A stretch of DNA of 64,000 nt from Lingula anatina (Eukaryota; Brachiopoda; Lingulata; Lingulida; Lingulidae). Positions 34,126-46,400 of this stretch are shown here, piece by piece. A model generated the notes under the pieces. The model was not told the origin of the DNA, ran no database searches, and was given only the letters and a program-made list of their open reading frames with translations. The stretch is from the NCBI RefSeq assembly GCF_001039355.2, contig NW_019775058.1, positions 362,345 through 426,344 on the forward strand. The letters are read 5' to 3'. The number at the start of each line of letters is the position of its first letter. The first letter of the stretch is position 1. The position numbers were made by a program, and so were the translations under genes.

Positions 34126-37100
34126 GTTGCCTTTATTCCGTTATCTTCTCAGGGTGCTCTGATTCTCAGGGTGCTAGTACTTACACATTATAAATATTCA
34201 TTAAAAACCCGCACCTGTACAACTAAGAGAATCCACCCCAAATCCACCGGTTGCATCGCACGTCAAAGTTACACTGGTATTACCATCCGGGAACTGAAAT
34301 CCTTTCATGCACTTGAATTCAACTGAAGTCATGAAGAATAGATTCGTATAATCAGAAGTCGTCACTGTATTGTTAAAATAAGGCAAAGTGCATGTTCTTT
34401 TTTTGCAGTCAGGTACAGGCGGTTCCAAAGTGTCTGTTCTGATGCATTGTGACGTAAACGACGCGTTGACGTCATATCCAGCAAAATGATATCCAGGAAA
34501 GCAAGAAAACGTCACATTCTGCTTGAAGACATATGGTCCTTCTACAAAATTCAAATTCAGTTTATTACCAGGAAAACCACACGATATAGGAACACAGCTA
34601 GGCAAATTCTGGTCAAATGTTCCATCGGCTCGGCAAGTAAGGTTCTTTACTGTTGACGTATCGTTAAAGTGAAAGCCATCAGTGCACGTGTATGTGACAG
34701 TTTGTCCCTCAAAGGTAACGGGACGCTGTGTAACTTGTCTCTGGTGATTGCCCAGATGGGGGAATTCACAGGTTCCTGGAAGTTGAGTTTTTTTTTTCAA
34801 TTTTTTTATCTACTCAAGTTTATTCAAATTCGTATAAGTTATAATACCGACAGAAGGATTACGGAAAGATAACCATATGAAAGGTGAACCTGCAGCATAG
34901 TGACGATTTCATTTATAATTCTCAATTTATTCTTAGTTTTCTATCTCGCTGCCTTTTTTATTGCAGACTTACTGATACATGTTTTTCTCTCCCCTTCAAA
35001 TTCTCCTCTAAGACTACATGTCAGTGTGAAGCTGGAACTGGAATCGCTGAATTGATACCCACTGTTGCAAGTGAAGGTAACAGTGTTGTTGAATCTGTAA
35101 ACTTCAGTTGCCGGAGAGCGAACTGTGTTAGGAATAGTTGGGGCAGAACATTCCACGACTAAAAACATAGTGTATTTTTGTAAATAGTCACGGCGACGTA
35201 AAGCTGACGCTTGGTTGCATAAAAACTCTAAAGATTTCCATTAAAACTGTACCTAAAGGTAACGACACTCCAGCTCAGTCAAATAAATGTAGCCATACAT
35301 ATATTTTTGTATGTTGACCATTTCTTAGAGCATCACGAATAAATGGCTAATTATATTGATAACGAACCTAAAAGTTTTACCTTGCATCACATTTTTAATG
35401 AAATAGCATGATTTTTTGTTTAGGTGCATATTCATGTAGGCTATAAAACAACTTATATGTGCATCGTAACATGTTTGTTGCTTTGTGCAGGCGACACTTA
35501 ATCTCGGTCTTGGTTATAAAGTATGAAAAACAACAATGGAAAACAGTGTCAGACTTACAACCAAGACAATGGTCACCGGCACGTCCCAGGTTACACACAC
35601 ACTCCTGTGATGATATCTGTGTCCGCGAGGTGTATGTTCTCACACACGTTCCTCCTGTAGAGCAGGGACAGTTGTAGGCGGGATTACCTGTAGGAAACAT
35701 ACCAAACATTATACTACGTTGTTGATTCACACGCAATATTTCTGATTGTGTAATTAGCTCATTTATGACGTTACTGGTTATGTTCATGTAGGTAATTTAT
35801 TACAGCCACCGCCGGTAATATCGTATATTATACGTTTTTAAGCACGAGTAATACTACTTTCTGAAAATTATGTCTAACTTATTATTCATCCCCATTACAA
35901 ATCCATCGATAAAATTATAAGTTCAAAGCAAGGCATTTTGAACAAAGGTTATTACTAGCGCAAATAAACTCCTCAAATTGCATCTTACTAGTACATCGCT
36001 TCATTTGATAGTGGCGCATTCTTGTATTCACAATTTCAGTGCACCCTGGGTGTCGACACCCCCCCCCCCCCCCACTTGTCATACATAATAACTGAGTGAT
36101 ATCAAACACTTGTATCGTGTAGTACGTACATGTAGGTAAATCAAGGTGCATTGGGTACTTGTATTTAAAGCCCTCGCTATCTACTTTTACCCATGAAAGG
36201 TTAGCTCAGCGGACAGGTGAGAATATGTTTTCACTCTAAACCCATGCCGCACCACCAAGCCCCATGCAGCCTTAAAAGTAAAACTCCCGTGTATTACACA
36301 TGTGTACGGAATACGTTTCAAATGCTTTGTATGGAACGATTGTATTCTCATTCGAAAATAGAATTGTATTTTGTTTTGATAGCAAAGATAAAGTATATCA
36401 CAGCGAAAACAGAAAATAAGAAAATATATAGAAAACATGAGAGTTTTATTCAAAAGTAATCTGCAGTACAAATTCATATAAAAAGAAATACTCACGTCCA
36501 CATACTGGTGGTTCCTTATCAAAAACATTATTTTTGTCAGTACACATAATGCTAAGAGAACCGTATATATGAATATATGGAGTAACACACGTGTAGGCAA
36601 CACTTTGTTGACGGTTCACACTGGCAGCAGCTGGAGATCGACTTGAATGAGGAACGTTAGGCACTGCACAACCTGTAACATACAAAGGATTTGGTAAATT
36701 GATTTTTAATTTTAATTTTCTCATTTTTTAGGTTGTGGTATATGTGAACGTAGACTAATTTTTCTTTTTTTTTTTTTCAAAATCCAGCCCAAAATCAGAG
36801 GTTGAATAAATCTCAAAAATTCATGTCTTTAAGCTTTTAATGTAAATCAAATTCATACTTTGGTCGAAGTTGAATTTACAGAAAAGTAATAGTTATAGGT
36901 CATGTTATATAACTGTATGTGTGGGTAAGATCAAACAATCTAGCTAATTTTAGCGACATATTTTTCGCATATGCATTGCCTCCTACAAAAGAAAACTACT
37001 AGTTCCAGAGTATCACCAGTGATCCGGCGGAGGACAGACATCGGCAGATAGGTAAAGAAACTAGTCACATATATAACGTACTGAAAATAGCTACATTGAA

Positions 37101-37681
37101 TCTGTTTATTGACGGGGAAAGCCTTTTGTAAATTTGGGGATCACGACAGCTTCCTTGCAGAAATGTTAGGTGGGACGTTTCCCGTTACTTTGCACAGGTG
37201 TCATTCGTCCCATATACCAACCCCAATACTCCAACTAACCCCAACCTGGACTAATATCATATGGGAGCCCGGACTTCCATTCCTGTTACGCTGGTTTCTA
37301 GTCTGATTCAACATAGCAAGTATGATGCAAAATTAGAACATTCTTTTGAACTTTAGAAATAAGTAAGTGCACTACATGGTCCAGGATTTTGGTTAGATGT
37401 AAAAGGGGGTGGGAACATGAATGAAAAGTACATCGCATACATTTGCTAAAATACATAAATTAGTAGAGAACGATGGCTGAAGGGCACGGGACAGAGAAAG
37501 TGTTCCTCTTTTGTCTCATGTTGCGCTTTTTATTTATTCAGTTATTCATTGGGAGATTAGGGGTTGGGGTGTACTTGTACATCCTGCGTGAAAACTTCCT
37601 CTTACCTGCGTCGCTTTCTTGCCATCCACAGAGTAAACAAAATACCAGTGATGATTTTAAAATGCTCAACAGTCCTTTCAT
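30615..37681 (-). CDS. Receptor 4: CCP-EGF-CCP(4)-TM, tail B, PAN exon lost
   Basis: Exons: signal peptide 37681-37606; CCP1 36672-36496; EGF 35687-35559; CCP2 35158-34973; CCP3-4-5 34775-34215 (second copy 33165-32605); TM 31696-31561; tail B 31128-30615. The PAN exon is deleted except its 3' end. Because CCP1 and EGF are both phase 1, splicing over the gap keeps frame. Tail B is the longest of the three: after DNMGYA it continues YVESVENGIYNSSV, adding two tyrosines. Other motifs are LYELE, RYDQ, LYAVP, YEYV, TYELA and IYETG. Read literally, the assembly gives two CCP3-5 exons and a partial CCP2, but this surrounds one N and is probably an error. The collapsed gene is intact. Confidence 0.82.
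31343..31407. repeat. TA microsatellite in receptor 4
   Basis: About 32 units of AT lie between the tail and TM exons. Receptor 1 has a few bases at the equivalent position (near 6762), so this expanded in receptor 4 only. Confidence 0.95.
31780..32163. mobile_element. TTAA-flanked MITE (piggyBac-like) in the TM intron of receptor 4
   Basis: The element starts AGGTACATACGAACC and ends GTATGCATCT, imperfect TIRs, with TTAA at 31776-31779 and 32164-32167. Receptor 1 has a single TTAA at the same place ('gccttaatattgtgcc', about 7162-7178), an empty site. A 62-residue open frame inside (31950-32138) has no recognisable domain. Most of the element reappears at 33448-33773 within the artefactual duplication. 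Confidence 0.75.
31838..35056. repeat. 1609-bp direct duplication around a single N (likely assembly error)
   Basis: Positions 31838-33446 and 33448-35056 are the same sequence with a constant offset of 1610. I noticed one mismatch (cacttgatcg against cactcgatcg near 31902/33512). The only unresolved base in the window, N at 33447, is exactly at the junction. The first copy cuts CCP2 in mid-exon. Overlapping contig ends or two haplotypes placed side by side explain this best. Confidence 0.85.
35989..36013 (-). pseudogene. Truncated PAN exon in receptor 4
   Basis: Only the last eight or so codons (HYQMKRCT) and the donor remain. Sequence then jumps to intron DNA that in receptor 1 lies about 0.1 kb upstream of the PAN acceptor ('gcattcttgtattcacaatt'). 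Acceptor and five of six PAN cysteines are gone, so the remnant cannot be spliced in as a normal exon. Confidence 0.85.
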
Positions 37682-40600
37682 TGTCTCGTTGTCCTTGCCC
37701 TGAATTTAATGCCAATAAAAAGTATTTTGATATGGAAAACAAAGAGCCATGCTTCTATAATATCACCATAGAGGGTGACTCATTATCAATTAGCAATGTC
37801 TTCTGAAATGAGGGTTAAATGTAATAAACAAAGCAATACTCGCTTTTAAAGGGAAAATGACTCTTCGTTATGATAGAATAAATAACATATATAAATGAAT
37901 AAATAATAAATGGTATATAAACAATGAAATGAAAAATCAAACTCACTGACGTATGAACACTTTCAAAACAACCACTAACAATGAAAGCAAAAAATAAAAA
38001 GCACGAAAAAAAGCTGTGGTCTAAGGATACTGAAATAAAATTTTACGTGTGACTTCCTATCTGTTGACGAGAGTATTTGTACGCAAAAATGTGATAAGTT
38101 ACATAGACATATACGCAGCCCCTAAACCATTTTGAAAACAAATATACGTGCACCTTCAGAGTTGCGTTTGACATGCTCTACAAAATACAGCAAACAAAAG
38201 GTCTCTAGCTTTAACGGTTTCAGAATTAGAGTTTTCAGTTTCGGCTCTTTATTTCTTGAACATGCACTGATTGACCCAAAATAAGTTCGGTCACATACTT
38301 GTTTGGATACAGTTTGCCTCTTCAGGGAAAATATGGGTGTAATATGATCAACACTGCAACCTGTATAGAGTGCTAACAGACAAACTTAAAAACGAACAGA
38401 CTGGCTGACAGACAGACTGGCCGACAATGTCGAAACGATAGTTTTCCTAAGTAACAAATACAAAAAATAAGGTTTGAATAAATAATTAGATAATTTTAAA
38501 AATCACACAGGCATTTTCCTCTTAGATCTTTGATAGAAGAAAATCTAAATTTTTAATTGAACCAACAAGGAAGCAAATAATCCCAGGCACTACAGCATGT
38601 TTTAGCATTACCGTAACACTACACGGCTGGCGTGATGCAACTGATTAACACTGCTCGTTGAGTAAGTTCTGATAAGGTAGCACGCCTTTTTGTTATCTAC
38701 TTTTTATCTAGCTACTAGTACATGTATCCTCCTTATATGTGGGGTTCCGAAGGAGTGTCCGTCCTCTCTGGTCATTTGTTTTCAAACCCACCACTGCCAA
38801 ATCAAAGACATTTAGGCGACTCACCTGTACCAGTATGTTTTAAGCAAGTGACAATTTGATAGCTTGTCTATTTCTTATAAGAGTCACCTTAACTCCATTT
38901 CCCTCCCCCTAAACAGTAGGAATTGAACTTGTGGGTAGGCTGATGAAAGAGAGTAAAAATACAAACCCGTACCGTAAATACAATTTAGAACCTATATATA
39001 TTAAATTGAACAGGTCTAATCCGTATACTACCTTATTTGAAAACGGGTCCAAGACATAACGCTCACTGTAAAAGGTTTTTAAAAATTATCATCCTGATTG
39101 TACTGGTATCTCCACCCTGCCTCGTGTTATTAAGATGTCTCACCCGAGAAGACCAATGTAATCGTTGTGTCGCCCTTCTGCCACAGGTAGGTTGGTGACA
39201 AATCGTAATGACGTGGTCTTCTTACGGTTCTAATTACATACACTGTAGGCCTTATAACGTCGGTAAAATTTGAGAGAAATACTGTTCAGGCTAAGTAGAA
39301 CATGACAAAGCATTTACACTTACCTGCCTGGGCGCTCTTACACTATTACACGATTCAGTGCTGATCAATCTACATCAATGATCTTGGAACATCTTGTACT
39401 TTCTGCTGCTTCTATGTACTGGTTATAGTGCATGTGCATTTAGCAGGTATTATACTAACCCTAGTTCTCCTATAGCCAAAATTCTCTCTGTTGAATGACC
39501 TTAAAAAGATAAGGCTTGTCAAAGTGTGGCGAGGCATAGGTGCATATCTGTGGAGTTTTGTGAACAAGGAAGTAACACATTTTATATTTTACACGCCGCA
39601 CGGTGCAGCTCCGTGTTCACAACAACACTGCTAATGAGGAGAGGTAAACATGAACAACAATGGGACCAACCTCTGTTGCCACTGTCCTGTAATATATGAA
39701 GATACCGCACTGTTGTTTGTTCAGATTGCAGAAGTTTATAATATAAAGTTAAACTTGTAATGTAACAGCTTAATGTTCTTTACAGGTACCTTTATCTGAG
39801 AGCAGGCAGAGCACACACTGTTTTCACACTTTTCACAATTTTAAATTGTACCTTAAGTAGATTTAAATATTAAATATTGAGGAACTAAGCTGTAACAAAC
39901 TATAGGCAAATGAGACCCACTGTTTAATATTTGTTGCAACTAAGACAAATAAATCAAGTTTAAAGATCTAATAATTAATAGGGAGCCCACTAGCATTCTG
40001 CTGCCCAGATTAATATCAGATGCCTTGAATAAAAGTGACTCTTCTCTTTAAACTGAACTACATCTACAAGTCACCCTACTCATTATAATTATTCCTTAAT
40101 TGATACTGTTTGTCAACGTATTTCTTTATTGATACTATTTATGTATACCTTTACTGATTTTATTCATAAGGGAAAGTTACAAGGATTATTCCTAACAGTC
40201 CTAATTAAATTAATCACATTGCAGCTTGTTCTGTGAAAAGCTATCCTACTTTTTCTGGCTCACAAGATACAGTAAATATTACCTAAAATACATTCTCATT
40301 GAAGTTGGGCTTAGCCTATACATATTTATATTCACTAATGGTTGCACATGTGCAGCAATGTAACTGGGGGGGAGGAACACTCCACAAATAACATAAAAGA
40401 TTCTACCATGATACTTAAGCATCTGTCTCATAAAATCCCACCATAACATTTGTTTGTATATCTTGTTGTGTGAAGCCTTACATTATTTTGTGTAAATGCA
40501 ATGCTAATATGGATGAACTAATAATGAGATGTTAATCATGGCAAGAACATACAGCTAGCTTAGGCTGTATTCCCAGAGCTTTTAGATTGATCTGTCCCCG

Positions 40601-43454
40601 CGGGGAGTCTCACTAGATTACTGTCAGATAATCCGGCTTAAATGTCCGTCCCGCCTACTACAAGCTGTAAGGGGGTATTTAACTTTCGTGTCCGCCCCAC
40701 TGACAGCTGTTTAGCGTGAACCCCTAAAGTAGATATATCTAATCTCTGGAAATGGGGTCTTATTCAACAGAGAATGAGTTGTTTCATATCTTAAAACCTC
40801 TAAGTATTTACAAATAAAATAATAATAACACTAATAAACTTTTTTATCATTTTCTTTTTTTTTTCTTTCTTTCATATCACTTTTATCAGTCACATATTGT
40901 TATGTAACATCAGCCACGTACAATGTAAACATCACACGATCAGGGCTGATTTAAAAACAAATTACAATATGTTGACATACCTTCTTCAGCAGGACTGCCT
41001 TGTTTCTCAGCTTTCTCATACTTCTTTGCCGCCTGAGATAGCCCCTTCTTGTTAGTTAGCTTTCTGTAGCAAGAAAAGTGACATCGTGGTTTGGCTTCCA
41101 AATCGTCGAATCCTTTATCTAAATCCGTACTGTACGGATCCACTGAACAGCAGCGGCTTCTCTGCTGCCAAATTTCAGCCATTGTTTCGCTGCGACTCTA
41201 AAATTTTCCCAGCGAACACGTGTGATGGTATCTAGAGTCTCTTAATTAGCTACCTTCTTCTATGTGCATGCAACACGAAAGATGAGAATTTGGCGAAGAT
41301 TTCGCGTCTCCCTCCTCAGACTCTTCATTACAGCCGACCATGCTGCTTTGTTTACATGGCATGGCCTGGTGGGAAGGTGACGTGACCCCCTTTCCGTTGC
41401 TTTGATTGGTTAATCTGATCTGAATCTGATTAAAAGGCTCGAACGGCGGGGCTATTCATTTTGATGTTTCGGCATAAATACTACCGCAATTATCTACATG
41501 TTGCCGCACCTCTCGGTTGCCGAATTTATTGTGGATATTCTTTTACTGTTTATCTTAATGCACCGTGAAAATTGTTTGGCCACATCACATATTGAAGGAA
41601 AGAGCTTTTCTAAACGCTTTTATGCATATCAGATAGGGGACTACCATCTCAGATGCTGGTATTGATTTACAACAGACGTACATGTATTGACAACAGACAT
41701 ACATGGTGGATGGGAATCGAGTTCACATTGAAATAAAAAGCATGCGACATACTTCCTGATTGAAGTAACACTGCGTGATATTGGGGGGGGGGGGTGACAC
41801 AATATTCGAAAATGACGGATTTTTAGCATCTTTTTGCATATACATGTATTTCGTGGCATTTGCCCCTCTTAATGTACCAAAGGCTTAGAAAATTGCATTT
41901 CCCTATTTTTTTATCCATAAATAACAATATAAAATCAGTTTTGCCATCAGAGCTCATTTAAAACCGTGAAAAATAGCCCTATTTTGCTCAAAATCGTTTA
42001 GGGATGATACATACATGTATTTTATATTATATCACACTGAATATGCTTCATCTGAGTGGTATGTTTGATACATCAAATTATGATAATAAAAAACATTTAT
42101 TGTTGACCTTTCTTTTGGTATAATACAAAAGGCACCTTGGCTTCTGGGTGGAGACCTACACATCAAATTTTACCCCTACCCCCTTAATCATGATATACCG
42201 TCGGTTGCTCCTCTTTTGTGTTTTGGGGTTTGATATCTCTTTTTAAAAGTTTATCAATCCTACGGACTATTTTTTTAAGAATCAAAATATATATTTCAGT
42301 ATTTTTATGTTTAATAATTGTACAAAATTGTTCAAAATGTTACATAAACCTAAATATACACGTATTTGGTAGAATAGCGATTTTAGGGCGTCTGTCACCC
42401 CCTTGATTGATTTTCTTGCCTTGAATGAAATGCGAGTGTGACATGAAGCTGTAACCCCAATATGAGAAACAAAAAAATTAAGTATGTAAATAGATTATAT
42501 CATTAACATTATTTGCCACGTTTAGACTGAACTCGATTCTTCATCGACATTTATATGTAGCATCCAGCCTTCACTATCCATGTATATTACTCTGCGGCAC
42601 AGTTTCATTAGTTTCCTGAATGTATAATTATACAACACTGTTCTGTTCAGAATGTTATTGTCCATGATAGCGATTGCTTACCCGGCTTTATACACAAAGA
42701 ACAATATGATATATAACTCATCTTTTTAATACTCTAAATACGTTTGGTAAATGTATGTTAGCATATGCATGCAGTATTGCAAAAGTCGCTAAAATGTGAG
42801 TTTATCATAGGCATAACTGTTTTATTTTGATAATAAACTCCAAAATAAGCAAATAACCATCTTGATTATACGGAACCGGTAGGTGACTCATAATTATAAA
42901 TGTATGTATAATAGACAGCAAAAATGACAATTTAAATCTCTATAATGAGTGAACTACTACCATTATTTCAGATGTGAAGATTGAGTATTGTTATATTTTA
43001 CTGGCGTACATTATAGTACAATAAAGCCGAAGAATATTTTATGCATGATATAAACTCAAAGCAAATCACGAACTGTTCATAAAATTCAAAATTCACAGTA
43101 ATTAATGAACCGCAAATGATATTACAGTTTGGCATATAGGCAGCATAATATTAAAAACGTGAGGTTTCTGTTCCATGAGCACAGTTGCATTGTGTAGAAG
43201 ACGAAATATAGAAATATAGAGAATTTGCCCTCCATTATATTCACATAGGTAAAGGTTAGTGTGGCGTAAGTGGGTCATATTTTCGGACAGGGCTATCATG
43301 TACACGTGGGATCAGGAGTAGGTAACGCAGGAGGCCTCACTGGTACATAACACCTGTTTTCTCTACAAACCCTGTGTTATGGCATACATTCTGCAAAAAA
43401 TGACATATTATATGACGCAGTCTGGTCTAGTCTAGTACCATTAGGCACAGAGGC
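37682..43454. other. Intergenic region between receptors 4 and 5
   Basis: Largely homologous to 11008-17302. It includes the promoter block (TGACTCA 37776-37782). Private sequence lies at about 39870-41640 and contains the isolated exon at 40981-41182 plus a dispersed repeat at 40590-40740 ('cttaaatgtccgtcccgcct'). Runs of G occur at about 41784-41794. Nothing else gene-like was found. Confidence 0.6.
40981..41182 (-). CDS. Isolated first exon of an unidentified protein (partial)
   Basis: ATG 41182 opens a 202-nt exon ending SPAEE|G at a GTATGT donor. It includes a Cys/His cluster, PRCHFSCYRKLTNKKGL, and a Lys-rich helix. From memory, 'H..CY..(F/L)T.K' segments begin many uncharacterised, often transposon-associated zinc-binding proteins of marine invertebrates. 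An inverted CCAAT box (attgg, about 41406) and a GC-rich stretch lie upstream, so it may have its own promoter. No second exon is identifiable before receptor 4. The other receptor unit lacks it. It may be a captured or dead fragment. Confidence 0.4.
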
Positions 43455-46400
43455 CTAAATGATTAACACTTCGTTCTGATATAGGCCTACTCCAGCAGCT
43501 GACGGATGTTGTTGATTAGTTTCGCTTGCTGACATGCAAAGAGCAGTATATGCGCCGTCATTGACGTTAACATACTCAGCCACGTTGTTTACTGTTGCCA
43601 TAGTTTTGGCCTCCAGTGACACATACTCGTGATCCCTATCAGCACTGTCTGGCAGACTCAGATTGTTTTGGTATAACTCTGAGCTGTCGCAGTGATCCGC
43701 GTTAGCAGGTGTTGGATGCCTGTCGTTAGTTTCGTTTGCTGCAGTGCGAAGAACAGTATAATCGCTGTCATTAACGTTCACATACTCATCCATACGGCTA
43801 GCTGTTGCCATAGTTTTGGCCTCCAGTGACATATACTCGTGCTCCCTATCAGCACTGTCTGGCAGACTCAAACTGTTTTGGTATAACTCTGAGGTGTCGC
43901 TGTGATCTGTGTTAGCGGCCTTGGACGGCTGGGAGGCGTGGCACTGTTTTCTGGACAGAAACAAAATACAAAAGTTCACATGTACCAATTATTAGCAAGT
44001 GGGTTGAAGTAAAAACGACAGGTTGAAGGAGGAATATCAAAATTTGAAATGTGTAAACAATGCTCAAAACAAAATCTTGGAACTCATTAATTTATTCATC
44101 ATGGCGGGGATAGTCGAGATCGGATCCTCAAGATCAGCCAACGACATTTTTGTATATTATGGAAATAAATATGACGACAACTATCTGAAGGGAAACACGG
44201 TTACAGATTGAAATGGTTCGTGTGACATGTAGTATTTATACTGCTCTGATATATATCACGTTATATTTTCAATCATAAACAACCTCCCTTTTATTCTACA
44301 CAAACCTTCTATCACTATATTTGATAGAAATTAATAAAACAACAGGTACTATGCCACTTACCGTCTATAGTTGATGAATAAAACAACTATTACAAGTAAT
44401 ATTAGCACTATTGCTCCAGTAACGCCAACACCGACACTAACACCAAGGTTGGAGTCTGAGGATCCTGCCTTGGTACCAGCTTCAAACAACGTCTCTGAAT
44501 GGTAAAATTGAAAACAACAATGTTATCACTTATTGTTCCTTTTTCTCTTACTAGAATTTGACACGAAAATAAAACCTCAATTTCGCATAGAAGTAAACCA
44601 AGTAGCTTAATTGTTATTCAATTATTTTCTTAATATATATAAAAACGCTATCATGAGTATCAAGTATTATAGTGGACAATGTTTTAACTGAAGACACCTG
44701 TCTGACCAAATCAATCTGCATAAGGATCCGAGAGGACACCCACTATACATACCCCTTAATACTCGTACCTGTACAACTGAGAGAATCCACACCAAATCCA
44801 CCGGTTTCATCACACGTCAAGGTTACACTGGTATTACCATTCTGGAACTGAAATCCTTTTATGCATTTGAATTCAACTGATATCATGAAGAGTAGATCCT
44901 TACTTTCAGCCCTCGCTACCGTGTTGTTTAAATGAGGTAAAGTACATGTTCTTTTTATGCAGTCTGGTATTGGCGGTTCTAGAGTATCAGTCGCAATGCA
45001 TTGTGATATAAACGCAGCGTTTACGTTATAACCAACCAAATGATATCCAGGAATGCAAGAAAACGTCACATTCTGTTTGAAAAATATGGTCCTTCTACTG
45101 CCTTCAAGTTGAATTTATCAGTAGGAAAACCACATAATATAGGAATACAGCTAGGTAACCTCTGGGCAAATGTTCCATCGGGTTGGCAAGTAAGGTTCTT
45201 TACCGTTGACATATCGTTAAACTGGAATCCGGTATCGCATGTATATGTGACAGTTTGTCCTTCAAAGGTAACGGGACGCTGTGTTACCTGTCTCTGATGA
45301 TCACCTAGAGGAAGTAATTCACAGGTTCCTGGAAGTGGAGTAAATTTTCCAGTATCTTTATCTATTCAAATGTATTCAAATCCCTCTAACTTTAAACACC
45401 GACAGAGGAATTACGGAAACATAATAGCATTGAGGGTTAACTTGCTTCTTAATTATCTTTCTATCTTGATGTCTTTTTGATATCAGACTTACTGTTGCAT
45501 GTTTTTCTCTCCCCTTCAAACTCTCCTCTAGGACTACAAGTCAGTGTGAAACTGGAACCAGAACCATCGCTGAGTTGATACCCACTGTTGCAATTATAGG
45601 TAACAGTGCTTCCAAAACTGTGTGCTGCAGTTGCAGGGGAGGGAGCTCCGTTAGGAATAGTCAGGGCAGAACATTCCACAACTAATAAAAAAACATAGTG
45701 CATGTCTGTCAATAAATACATCAGTCGATGGAATTATGTAAAGTTAAAACTTGATTGCACAAAAATTATAATCTGAGGATTTTCCCTCAAACTGTATGTG
45801 AAAAATAACAACGCCTGAGAAAAATACATGTAGCCATGTTTTCGTTTGTTGACCATTTCTAAGAGCATCACGAATAAATTCGAAAGAAATTCACAGCAAA
45901 CCTTAATTTTACCTTTCGTCACATTTTTTCAATAAAAATTGTTGCAAACTTTATTATTTAGGTGCATATTCATGTTGGCTATGAATCTCAGTTATAAAGT
46001 ATGAAAAACAACAACGAAAAACAACGTCACACTTACAATCAGAATACTGGTCACCGGTACGTCCCAGGTTACACACACACTCCTCTGAAGATATATGTGT
46101 CGGTGAGATGTATGTTCTTACACACGTCCCTCCTGTAGAGCAGGGGCAGTTGTAGGCGGGATTACCTGTAGAAAAAATGCTAAACCTTAAGCTTCGTTGC
46201 GAGGGTTGCACTAGCCGTGGAGAGTAACTGTCATTTGAAAAAAATTCTGAAGACGAAATGCGTAAAAGAATTAAGTTGCTAGACTATCCTTCATAGGGAG
46301 TTCTTTAAATAAATTACAGTATAAATAGTAATATAAAACGTATGCAATAACAATCCATTATACTGTGCCTATAAAAGGGGCCAAGTTCTGATATAATCCC

